This document shows, in pieces, positions 35,885-46,471 of a DNA stretch of 64,000 bases. The notes beneath the pieces were generated by a model. That model saw only the letters and a list, made by a program, of their open reading frames with translations, did not search any database and was not told the DNA's origin. The number at the start of each line of letters is the position of its first letter. Within the stretch, counting starts at the first letter, position 1. The stretch comes from Leptobrachium leishanense (taxonomy: Eukaryota; Chordata; Amphibia; Anura; Megophryidae): the NCBI GenBank assembly GCA_009667805.1, contig CM019064.1:384896049-384960048 (forward strand), in the 5' to 3' direction. Made by a program: the position numbers and the translations under genes.

Positions 35885-38800
35885 ATGGCCGTGCGTCAGG
35901 AACCTCTCATGTTAATGTCCATTAATGCCAGTGGCCTAAACATACCTGAGAAACGTTCGGGGGCTCTACGTGATTTCCAGAAAGCACGTGCATCAGTGAT
36001 GTTTATCCAAGAATCACACTTTAGAGAAGGGGCGGCCCCGAGACTCACAAACTCCTGGTTCCCAATAGGCTTTTTTAGTAACAATGCGGTGGCCAAATTT
36101 AAGGGTGTGGCGATTTTATTTCACAAATCTGTCCCCTTTGTCCAACAAGCAACTCTATCCGATAAAGATGGCCGTTATGTAATGGTAAAGGGAGAAATAG
36201 TGGGACGCAAGTATACTTTTGCAAACTTCTACGCACCGAACAAAGGACAACATAGATTCATGAACAAATTGCTTCCTCTCATCACTGAGTTCTCTGAGGG
36301 CTGTCTAGTTTTAGGGGGCGACTTGAATGTACCACTGGATCCCCGCCTTGACACGTCCTCGGGACGCTCAGCTGTCCCCCCACATGTCACTCGCTCTATC
36401 TCCAAATTGTTGCATACACACAGATTAGTGGACTGTTGGAGGGCAATGCACACGGAGGACAAAGACTACACCTATTTTTCACACCCTGCGCAGATCTATT
36501 CTCGACTGGATTATTTCTTTATACCGCACTATTATTTATCTGATTTACAATCAGTCCGGATTGGATCTTTGACATGGTCTGACCATGCCCCGGTCACGAT
36601 GCGTCTTCTTTCCCCTCTGCATCGCCCTGCAGTCCCAGCCTGGTGACTTAATGAATTCCTCCTGACTGACCCCCCGACTTCAAACGACTGTGAGCAGACC
36701 CTAGCCCTATATTTTCAGGACAATGACACGCCAGATGTGTCTCCACTGTCCATCTGGGAAGCACATAAATGTGTCATACGTGGGTTTTATATTCGTAAGG
36801 CGTCAGAGCAAAAAAAAACACAGGGAGGCAGCTACAATCGATCTCTTAGCTCGCATTCACAACCTGGAGACCTTACATAAGGAATCCCTTGACCCTGCCC
36901 AGTTAACCGACTTGACAACCCTAAGCCGGGAACTGGCCACTCTTCTTAATTCCACGTATCACAGACACTGTTTACATTCCAAGACATTTTTCTTTGCTCA
37001 TGGAGACAAGAGTGGGAGACTGCTGGCTCGTATGCTATGTGCCCGCCATTCGACCACGTACATTGCCAAAATCAGGGACACACATGGAAAAACACAACAT
37101 CTACCACACCGCATTCTCCCTACGATACGTTCCTACTTCGCGACTCTATATGACCTGCCCACTCCGGAGACGGACGCAGGACGCATACTTCATTCGCAAA
37201 AGATTCATGCCTGACACCTGAAACTGCCCTACTGTTAGACGCACCCTTAACTATAGAAGAATTGAGTGACGCGGTAAAATCTTCTAAAACGGGCAAGTGC
37301 CCAGGCCCAGATGGCCTTCCCCTGCAATATTATAAACGATTTGCGAAAAATTCTCTACCCCAGATTCCTGGTGGCTTTTAATGCCATTCTGGAAGGCCAC
37401 ACCATTCCATCCCAAACTCAGGTGGCCAACATATCTTTAATTCCTAAGGAAGGTAAAGATGCTGAGCGGTGCGACAGCTACCGCCCCATCTCCCTATTAA
37501 ATTGCGATCTCAAACTGTATGCAAAGATCCTGGCCACACGACTTACACCTTATGTCCCGGGGTTGATACACCAAGACCAGGTGGGATTTGTGGCAGGGCG
37601 GGAGGCGTGAGACAACACCATACGTGCACTGACGATCATGCATAGGGCAACGAGGCAACGAGAAGGCCTTCTCCTCCTCTCTACGGACGCGGAGAAGGCC
37701 TTTGACAGAGTAAACTGGGAATTCTTGTTTGCAACTCTTTCTCAGGTTGGACTAGGTCCTAATCTATGCACCTGGATCCGGGCTCTATATTCGGATCCAA
37801 CTGCACGGGTTTGCGTGAATGGGATCTATACGGAACCCTTTAAAGATAAGGAACGGTACTAGGCAGGGATGCCCACTCTCCCCATTGTTGTTTGTATTGG
37901 CATTGGAGCCCTTCCTGTCCTCTGTAAGGGCTAGCCCGGACATCAGAGGGATCCGGACTGGCCGGACGGAGCACAGGGTAGCTGCTTTCGCGGATGATCT
38001 CCTTTTTTTCGTGACTCACCCAGAAACGACTTTGCCCAATTTACTGAAAGCTTTTGAAGTATACGGTAACCTCTCCAACTTGAAAATTAATTTCGCCAAG
38101 TCCTTCCTGTTAAATGTGTCCATGCCGCGGTCGAAGGCTCAATCCATACGGCCAAACTTCTCAATCCAATGGGCCGAGGATAGAATTAAGTACCTGGGAA
38201 TCTGGTTGACCTCTGACCATACTTTAATGTTCAGAGACAACTTTGCGCCCATGCTCGCGACTATCTCCACGGATCTGAAGGCCTGGAACTATCCGCACAT
38301 TTCCTGGCTGGGTCGCGTCCAGGCAATCAAAATGAATGTACTCCCTCGTATTTTATACCTCTTTCAGACGATTCCCATTGACCTCCCGTGAACCTTTTTT
38401 CGGGACCTACAGACGCAGATCTCGAATTATGTGTGGAGGGGATCCCGATCGAGGCTAAAATTTTCCATCCTTACCCTACCTAAAGCACGGGGGGGGGGCT
38501 TGTCATCCCGGACTTCGCGATATACCATACGGCTTGCCACCTTCAGCGTATTCTGGAATGGGCAAAACCCCGCAAACTCAAAGCGTGGGGGGTGGTTGAA
38601 CAAGACGAAGCCGGGATTCCCCTCACTGTCCTCCCTTGGCTGCCTAAACTGCAAGGGCTACGCCGGGTACGTGATCTACATTACACCTCAGCTACACTAC
38701 GCATATGGCATTGAGTAATGCGTGTTTTAGACCTGTCCTCCGACCCGTCGCCGCTTACGCCGTTGTTATGCCAAGCCTCCACGCCCACGTCTTACACCCC

Positions 38801-39698
38801 GTCGATATTCACAGACTTGCTGCAAACACAAACACCGCGCATTCGTGACGTATTTCGAGACCAACAACTTGCCTCGCTTACTGATATACTGGGCGATAGG
38901 GCAGTGACTTTCCTACGATACTTCCGATATCAACAGATTGCTAGCTTTATCAGATCAATACCCCAACGAACAAAACTGACCCGCCCTCTAACAGAATTTG
39001 AAAAACAGTGCATGACAGCTGACCTACTGCCACATGGCGTGTCCTATTTATATGAACTCCTCCAGCGCTCAAATAGAACCCCCCCGCCGAGGTTTATGGG
39101 AGATGATGTTAGAAACTACTCTGTCCGACTCCCAATGGGGGAAAATCTGCGACCTTACACACCACTGCTCGGTCTCATCGAAAAACACAGGAGACGGCAT
39201 ATAAATTACTATCCCTGTGGTATAAGACCCCTGAACAGCTTAGTCACGTGTTTCCTGAAAGGTCAGATGAGTGCTGGCATTGTGGTGAAAGCCTGGGATC
39301 GGCACTTCACATATGGTGGTCTTGTCCAGTAATTCGCCTATATTGGGAAAAGATACATAAAGTCACTCAACTGTTCATAGAACCTCCCCCCGACTTCCGA
39401 CCAGCCACCATGCTATTACATCATGTACACTACGCTACTTCAGGTTACAAAAAAAAAATCGGTGTGTATCCGCATTCTGAATGTTGCCAAAAGTCTAACA
39501 CCCCTATTTTGGAAGCAAAGGGTGAGCCCTCCCATGCACCTTCGGCTCTCTAAAATGGAAGAGCTCCATAGAGTCGAACAACTGTACTACTCAATGAACG
39601 GTATGACGGCTCAATATACTCAGATTTGGAGTACTTGGATCCTCCAAATCGGGAGGAGCAGAATTTCGTGCCTTGTTACTGTAATTGAGCCAATGTGA
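35885..39698 (+). pseudogene. L1 ORF2 (endonuclease/reverse transcriptase), decayed
   Basis: ATG 35885 opens an apurinic-type endonuclease (INASGLN, IQESHF, NFYAPN, GGDLNVP, RLDYFF, SDHAPV). The frame stops at TGA 36644-36646. The reverse transcriptase follows in pieces: GKCPGPDGLPLQYYKRF (frame-shifted), DSYRPISLLNCDLKLYAKIL, HQDQVGFVAGREA, DAEKAFDRVNWEFL, GTRQGCPLSPLLFVLAL and AAFADDLLFF with the catalytic aspartates. The C-terminal cysteine motif is CWHCGESLGSALHIWWSC near 39265. Several frameshifts and TGA stops disable it. Confidence 0.92.
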
Positions 39699-40085
39699 CG
39701 TATCTGACCACATTCCTTCTTAAGACGCTCTAGTCTCTACCCTTGACGTATAGTGAATGCACTGTTTTATGGTTTCTGTGCCCAGTAGGGATTTGCCCAC
39801 ATTCCCAGGCCATTTCCCCCCTCCCCAATACCCCCCTTTTTTTTTGGTCTTAGTTTAATTTACCCTTTCCACGTGATCCCAACAACGTTAATCTGACTTG
39901 ATGCTGATACTTAGTCTTCTAAGTCTGATACCTAACTCGAATGTAAAAGATACATGTTGTTTTATGATGATGCCACTGCCCAGCCTGCGAGCTGATGACT
40001 TTGATACATGTACAACTTTCGGATATCTTTGTTTACTGTGAAAAATTAAAATAAAAACTTTTATTTACAAAAAAAAGAAATACAG

Positions 40086-41019
40086 AAATTGTATAAATAC
40101 ATTGCACATAAAGCTTGTTAATCAATACTTCTGTGCCAGTTTCATATACATTTACTAGCACACACTTCTAGAATATCATTACTGCCAAAATATGTTTTAA
40201 CTTAAAGAAAACAGACATGAACTGAGCTATTCTAAAGACTGCATGTGGAATCTCCTCACACGGGGCATGAAATAGATCTAAAAAGTTAACTGACTGCATT
40301 TATTACTGAACTTGCTCAATTCCTTTTCTGTACATGACTGTGACACAATCCTTTCCTACAGTCTTTTAGCTCACCGGCTCCACTCCAGGATTTGAAGATG
40401 CTTGTAAATCTGTGCACTTCGTTATCTCCAGGTTCCCTCCCTCATGGGACGCATGGAGCTCTCAGATGGCCCATCCCTTCCTCTACAGCTCTGTCTCTGA
40501 GGCTGCTGGGAAGCCTGACCTCTGCTCTGACTGGCTGACCCTAACTGAAGCTGAATTGCATGTAGGGACAAGTAGTTCTCGCAGACTCTTGCAGATTACA
40601 ATTACCTAAACTGAATTACAGTCTTTTTATTATCCCACTTGCTTGTTCATTAGCTGACTATTCTGTACCACTGCAGTTTGACTTGACAATATTTTTGGCA
40701 GAATGAAAGCCATGAAATGCGCCAAAGTAGAAAGTACAGCAAAACACAAAGCACCGAAATTGTGTGCGTTGTGAATAGACTTTAATTAAACTACTCAAAG
40801 AGATGTGCTGAGGTTTGTTTCAAACTATTTTGGTGTTGAATTTTGCATGTTATTTCAATATATATGATATATATATATATATATATATATATCCCAAATT
40901 CCCTCACTTCTAGCATCTAATGTTGACCCCCAGGTTTGTTTGTGAAAACTATGGGAATCCTAAATAATCTTCACATTATTTGCTGTGCACATGTCCCTGG
41001 GTTGCTATATGCAAGTCAA
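40086..41019. other. Intron sequence, no gene found
   Basis: Intron 3' of the L1. The only notable feature is an AT dinucleotide run near 40858-40892. No exon-like frame with splice sites was seen. Confidence 0.45.
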
Positions 41020-41217
41020 AGCATAATGAATATATTTCCTACATATATATTTTCTGTGTTAATCTGTAGATTTGTTTTTAATATCTTGCATTTTATTACT
41101 TTGTATTTCTGTAACGACTGTAAAAAATGTCAATGTTCTTGAACCCAGGACATACTTGAAAACGAGAGAAATCTCAATGTATCCTTCCTGGCAAAATCCT
41201 TTATAAATAAATAAACC
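41020..41217 (+). mobile_element. 5'-truncated LINE 3' end
   Basis: It matches the 3' end of the LINE fragment at 52620-53530, including TTACTTTGTATTTCTGTAAC and ACATACTTGAAAACGAGAG, and ends in ATAAATAAATAAA. No coding sequence remains. Confidence 0.75.
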
Positions 41218-41308
41218 ATGATCCGTCACAGCAAGGTACCTCCTTCATCTTTGGGATAATGTATGAATTGTGAGCGTTTAATGAAATATTTTTTTTTCCG
41301 GCATGCAG

Positions 41309-41520
41309 TGACTGTGCAGAGTGCAAAGCGTTTGGAACCGGCCCTCTGAGAGATACATGTGCCTCCTCTTGTAGCCATGTGAACATCACCATGGTCAAAA
41401 CGTCAGATTCAAGAATAAAGGACAGAGAGGGCTGGTGCCAAGAGAAAAAAGATGATGGACTCATTCTGTTCCATATCACAGAGGATGGAAAAATTGTTCA
41501 TATTCTCATGAAGGAAAAAG
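41309..41520 (+). CDS. ITGB7: Integrin beta-7, beta-tail domain exon
   Basis: Acceptor GGCATGCAG; the donor is GTGGGG, weaker than the others. Phase 2 to phase 1. The peptide starts DCAECKAFGTGPLRDTCASS, then NITMVK, and ends LILFHITEDGKIVHILMKEK. DCAEC.AF.TGPL matches human beta-7. This is the membrane-proximal beta-tail domain. The codon spanning the previous junction reads serine, where human has arginine. Confidence 0.95.
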
Positions 41521-41984
41521 GTGGGGGAAAAAATGTTGTGTGTAGTAATCAATAAAAGGAATGTCAGAGTGTAATTTTATGTACTGCGCAGTGTAGGGCT
41601 TGATTGATGGTCACTCTGATCACTGGTATTGTGTCTGTGCCTGAAACCACCAAATTCACCCCTACATGCAGAGTGCATCTTTCAGTTGATGCCGATGCTC
41701 TGGCTTCATTTCCAGTACATCAAAATGGATTAACATCAGTAACCGCTGAAAGTAACGACACAACAAAAATGCAGCAGTTTTAAAAATGTCGCCTGTATCT
41801 TTTTAATTGCATTTTATTTCAAAATCATGTTCACGTGTTTTGGTAGTGAAAAGGTTAAAAAAGTTTTAAAAAAAACACAACCTTTAACACTTTGTGAATG
41901 TTGCAGTACACACTCCTTATGTTTGAAGAAAAACCCTTTAGCCCAGGTTTGGCCAAAAGGTCGGCCCCAAGATATTGAGGAAAT

Positions 41985-42780
41985 ACAGTTACAAGCATTT
42001 ATAAGGCGCCAACAAGTTCCGTACCGCTGTATAATGGGAGAGACCAAATAACAAATATACATACACACTACACACAGAACCGTAGGAGAGAGGACCCTGC
42101 TCGAGAGCTTACAATCTAAGAGGAGAGGGGTGACACGCTAGGTGAGGGTGAATAGAGTACAAGAAGCAACTGGGTGCATGTGGGCAGTGTGGGAAGATTG
42201 AGCAAGAAATGAACAATGGGGGATTAGGGAGTGAGCCGATGGGTTTTCAGAGACTTCTTGAAGGACTGGAGAGATGAGGGGAAACGGATGTTGCGGGGGA
42301 GGGAGTTCCATAGAAAAGGGGCAGCTAGGGAGAAGTCTTGAAGGCATGAGTTGGAGTGCAGGCATGAGGAACCGATCGCTCTGCCAATGATCTGACGCTA
42401 AGTTTTCGGGACAGATGTACTTGCTAATAAGGGAGGAGATGTAGGCAGGAGCATGGTTATGGAGAGCTTTTTACGTGAGGATCAGTATTTTGAATTGGAT
42501 TCTAAAGGAAATAGGGAGCCAGTGTAGAGCTTGACAGAGGAGAGGTGTGAGAGGTGCAGGATGTGAGGTGTATGAGTCTGGCACAAACATTCATAACAGA
42601 CTACAGAGGGAGAATCTGGGATCTTTTAAGGCCTTTAAAGGAGGTTACAGTAGTCAAGGCGGGAGATAATAAGAGCTTGGATGAGCATTTTAGTAGAGTC
42701 CAAATTAGGAAAGGGATGGATGCGTGCAAAGTTTTTTAGGTGGGAGTAGCAGGATTTGGTTAGTGACTGAATGTGAAATA
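41985..42780 (-). mobile_element. L2-type LINE 3' fragment
   Basis: Read on the minus strand, it encodes a decayed LINE C terminus: ALHNHAPAYISSLISKY, then PFLWNSLPRNIRFPSSLQSF and KKSLKTH. The 3' part has TAGATTGTAAGCTCTCGAGC and GGCGCCTTATAAATGC, typical of amphibian L2/CR1-like tails. It is 5'-truncated and full of stops. Confidence 0.8.
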
Positions 42781-42948
42781 CAACTGCCATTTTACGTTTC
42801 CAGTTTTATAGTTGATAAAACATCATTGAAATTACATTTCTACAAAATCTGGGGAATCTATTTTTGGCCAGCGTTGCTTAGATAATTAAACTGGTATATC
42901 AACTTGAAATTACTTCTAGCGCTTGCTTTTAACACTCAACTACATTTA

Positions 42949-44188
42949 GGGCCCTATTACGCTCTCAGCGTTAAAACGCGGGCGCAAGGGAGGAAAAAAA
43001 GGTTAAATTATAAAATGTAGCTAATCAAATCAATGTCCTGTTTATAATTACCATATATGAAATTTCAATAGACCGTTTTCTTCCCATATATCAAAATGAT
43101 GCAAAAGCTGCGCTACGCCATGGCGGAGGCCCCCAAAAAGAATCAATCACAAGACTGTGTTGGTCTTTCAGAGAAGTCTGGTCTTCCTTTGTTAAGCCAG
43201 ATCTATTTATTAAAATTCAAAGAATTTATAGGCAATCAGTGTACCGATACATTACAACATCAAAGTTTAGCCACTCAGTTAACTTATTACCATATATGGT
43301 TCACAAGAAATCTTTTTCCTATCTTCCCGCTTCTGCGCACATTTTCCTGCACTGAACATAACAGGAAATCTGCCACAGCTCATATCCTATAGAAGGAACA
43401 ACGGTCTATGCAAAATTGACACTAACAAAATGGAGCGGGGGGATTTCACAGCCCATTTTATCAGAACAGGCTTTTCAAGACATTTATAATCATACAGTAA
43501 ATTAAACTACCTATCATATTAAAATACCTTTCAAAAACTGCGCCCGCAGTTTTCCCCCTTGCGCCCGCGTTTTAATGCTGGATTACAATGCAGGTGCAAA
43601 ATATGCTGCCTGCATTGTTATCGAGCGTAGCCGTGAGCATCCACTCGCTGGAGTCCATAGGACTCCATTGAGTTCCTCCCTGCCGGCCACGTGACCGGCC
43701 GGATCTTGCATCGCGAGATCCGGCCGGTCGGCCTAGTGATACGCAGGGAGAGACAGGGGGGACTTTTTCCCCCTGTCTTTCCCTGCTCCCACTGGCCGGA
43801 GGAGGCGATCGGAGCCGCGTTCCTTGCCGCGAGACAGAGGGTGAGTATTTGGTTTGTTTTTTTAATTTTTAAAGCTGGTGTTAACGGATTCCGCTTCTGC
43901 AGAATCCGTTAACACCAGGTCCTGGCTGTGGTTAACTTTGCTTTGACCAGAGCCAGGCATTAATCAGCGCTGGGACATTGTAATACCAGCGCTGATTAAC
44001 ACTTTGCGCTCCCCATGTTAAGTATAGGGAGCACAAAGTGCAGTAACCTCGCGCAGCGGAAGGTCCCAAACGCAAACGGGTTTTTTAACCCGTTTGCGTT
44101 TGGATTGTAATATGCGGTAATTACCGCAGCAAATGTTAATGCTCACGCAAGTGAGCATTAACGTTTGCATTAACATTGTAATAGGGCC
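42949..44188. mobile_element. Harbinger-like MITE family of 1027-1676, long copy
   Basis: Ends GGGCCCTATTAC and GTAATAGGGCC. The left flank is TTA; the right flank is altered. The interior contains several palindromes, such as GTTAACGGATTCCGC with its mirror near 43880-43915, and CGAGATCCGGCCGG. Non-coding. Confidence 0.7.
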
Positions 44189-44334
44189 TGTAGTACATAA
44201 TAATAATCATGGTAATATTGCCCCCTCTATTCTTCCTAGTTCGCCTTCATATTGCAGTATGTAATGTTACCAACACTTCCTTTGGGAACTAATACCGTAG
44301 GCCAATTGTTGACACCTTTCTTGCATTTTAACAG

Positions 44335-44492
44335 AGTCTGTGGATCAAACACATCTGATTCTGGGTCTGGTCTTGGGCATCACATTTTTCGGGCTCCTAA
44401 TCATCATCATGTATCGTGTGGCCGTGGAGATAATTGACCGACAAGAGTTCGCCCGCTTCGAGAAAGCAAGGAGTAATGAAAAGTGGAATGAG
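44335..44492 (+). CDS. ITGB7: Integrin beta-7, transmembrane exon
   Basis: Acceptor TTTTAACAG, donor GTTAGC, phase 1 to phase 0. After ESVDQTHL comes the single membrane helix LGLVLGITFFGLLIIIM, then YRVAVEIIDRQEFARFEK. The membrane-proximal IIDRQEFARFEK corresponds to the HDR(K/R)E-type talin-binding segment. YR-x-x-VEI-x-DR matches beta-7 (rather than beta-2). Confidence 0.97.
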
Positions 44493-44977
44493 GTTAGCAA
44501 ATTGTGTAGAGAAAATAAATCATAAAAAATGCTCTTCAAAAATCATAAAAAAATGCTCTTCAAAACGGTCATCTGACACTGGCCTTAGGGTTTTCCCAGA
44601 GTTTTTCAGAATGTGGACAGGATTACAAAGTGGGAGGGGACAGGGGTTGTGGCAGATCAGCCACGTGATGCAGCAGTACCAGCAAGATACACACTGGGCA
44701 GCTCCACTATGCTCATCTCCGGTCTTGTGCAGCATGTCACACGTTGGAGCTATGTGTCCCAGGGCATCCCTTGCTGGCGCTGCAGCCCACGGAGGAGTGC
44801 TAGAGTGAAGGAGGACCACCACAAACTGCAAGGAGTTAGTTGTTATGGCCAGAAGACTAAGCCTTCCAGCGGTTCCAAATTTTGGATATTTGGTGGCCAA
44901 CTTGGTTTAGAAATCTAAACAACTTACTTTTTAACGAATCTTGTTCCAAAGCTGCATCTGTAGAAGATTTTTAAGAT

Positions 44978-45130
44978 ATTATTCTTCTTCTTCTTTATTT
45001 ATATAGCACCAGCACAGTCCGCAGCGCTGTACAATGGGCACAATATAGACAGGGTTACAATACATTGAATAACATTTGACAAACCAGTACAGGAGGAAAC
45101 GAGGACCCTATTCCCATGGGAACTTACAAT
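44978..45130 (-). mobile_element. L2-type LINE tail
   Basis: On the minus strand: TAAATTGTAAGTTCCCATGG, then GCGCTGCGGACTGTGCTGG and a TATATAAATAAAG end with AAG repeats. The same tail type occurs at about 63310-63420. It is a very short 5'-truncated copy in the last ITGB7 intron. Confidence 0.7.
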
Positions 45131-45301
45131 TTAGAAGGGTTTGGGGTGGAAAAAGGAGTGATGGACTGCAAGGTGGGAGTGATGGACTGCAAGGTGGGAT
45201 AGATGGATTGCATATTCGCAGTATGTATAGTCACTTAAGGAACCTTGCAGTGGAGAACAAATCTTAATGATCTGTCTATTGTTTTTTTTTCTTTCTTACA
45301 G

Positions 45302-45370
45302 AGCAACAACCCACTTTTTAAGAGTGCTACGACCACCGTGACGAACCCTAATTACATCTGTGATCAATAA
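45302..45370 (+). CDS. ITGB7: Integrin beta-7, last coding exon
   Basis: Acceptor TTTCTTACAG at 45300-45301. Twenty-two codons end in TAA at 45368-45370. The tail reads SNNPLFKSATTTVTNPNY and then ICDQ. NPLF is the membrane-proximal NPxY-like talin motif and NPNY the distal, kindlin-type one, separated by the TTT cluster. Human beta-7 has NPLY and NPRF, so the aromatic residues are swapped here. Confidence 0.96.
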   Translation, partial: SNNPLFKSATTTVTNPNYICDQ

Positions 45371-45371
45371 A
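45366..45371 (+). promoter_or_regulatory. ITGB7: Possible poly(A) signal overlapping the ITGB7 stop
   Basis: AATAAA includes the stop codon TAA. T-rich and GT-containing sequence follows within 40 bp (CTTCTTTGTCGCTGTCTGG). If used, the 3'UTR would be about 20 nt. Another AATAAA lies at 46105-46111 region. Usage cannot be decided from sequence. Confidence 0.35.
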
Positions 45372-45679
45372 CTGCTTCTTTGTCGCTGTCTGGACTTATT
45401 ACAAACTTTTTTTTTTATAAACTCCAGGACTCCCCTTAAGTTTTGATTTCCACTGAACTTTGTGGATCGCAAATTGTCCAATCTGGGATTACTTGCTCTA
45501 GGATACATCAAAAATGAACATATCCATCAAATATTGATTGCATGGGCTACAGAAAGAAATAATACTTCAACATTTATGGAGATGCTGTCGGTCTTCATCC
45601 TGTAGGATAACCTCCATCAAAATGCTCTTTACATTACAACAAAATATGCATACAGTAATACCTTGGATTGTGAGCATAA
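45371..45679. other. Likely ITGB7 3'UTR or flank
   Basis: Follows the stop codon directly. No repeat family was recognised. It may be 3'UTR if the AATAAA overlapping the stop is not used. Confidence 0.4.
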
Positions 45680-45947
45680 GGCCCCGTTCACAATGTGAGA
45701 TTTGAAAATCGCACGATTTTCATACTCTGACGTTGCGCAAAGTCGCGATTTTGCAAAACACCACCAATGGAAATCGCAAAATCACAAAACAGGGTCATGT
45801 ACCAGCGACATGCTACCGTGACGCGTGACATCGCGCGGCAAGATGTGAACAGCTCCATTGAAATACATTAGAGATGCTACATAGCGCAACATTGCGCAGA
45901 TTTTGCGGCAAAATCCGTGCGATAAATCGCACAGCGTGAACGAGGCC
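45680..45947. mobile_element. Harbinger-like MITE, 268 bp
   Basis: TAA flanks both ends (45677-45679, 45948-45950). Inverted ends GGCCCCGTTCAC and GTGAACGAGGCC, continuing with ATCGCAC/GTGCGAT words. Non-coding. Confidence 0.8.
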
Positions 45948-46471
45948 TAATACGTCCTGGAAGCGCACTTGTAATACAAAGTGCTCTTATATCAAAGCAA
46001 ATTGCCCCATAAGAAATAATAGAAACTCTGACGATTGGTTCCACAAATATTAATTCATATGAAAATGATTAGAGTAATACAAAATACTGTACAGTATAGA
46101 GTAAAAATAAATCAAATTAACCTGCACTACATTTGAGAAAAATCGTGGCTGGAGGGAGGGGAGAGAGAGAGAGGAGGAGGGTTATTGTGCAGGACGTTTA
46201 TCACTAACGGGATCACTGCTACCTGTTGGAGGGTTTCAGCACGTTACACCGTGTGGCCCTGCCCATCTGCGACGGACGCCGGAAAAGTCACACGAACGCA
46301 CTCCTTATGCTCATGTTACGGCGGCCTCAGTTGTGACATGACGCTCGGCAGACAAAGTGTACGTACTGCTCGCATTAAAACTTGTCTATCAAGTTAAAAT
46401 TTATTAAAAAAATGGTACTCTTCTTACAAAACACTCTCAAACCAAGGTTCTACTGTATATGTATATAATAA

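Larger units (their letters stand above)
33661..40073 (+). mobile_element. Full-length L1-clade LINE
   Basis: About 6.4 kb, starting GGGGGCGTGGCCTGACAG and ending in AATAAAAACTTTTATTTAC plus an A-rich tail. The 12-bp AAAGAAATACAG occurs at both borders (33649-33660, 40074-40085), a target duplication. It has a 5'UTR of about 100 bp, ORF1, a ~810-bp linker and ORF2, in the same orientation as ITGB7. ORF1 is open; ORF2 is decayed. The full length shows complete reverse transcription at insertion. Confidence 0.93.
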
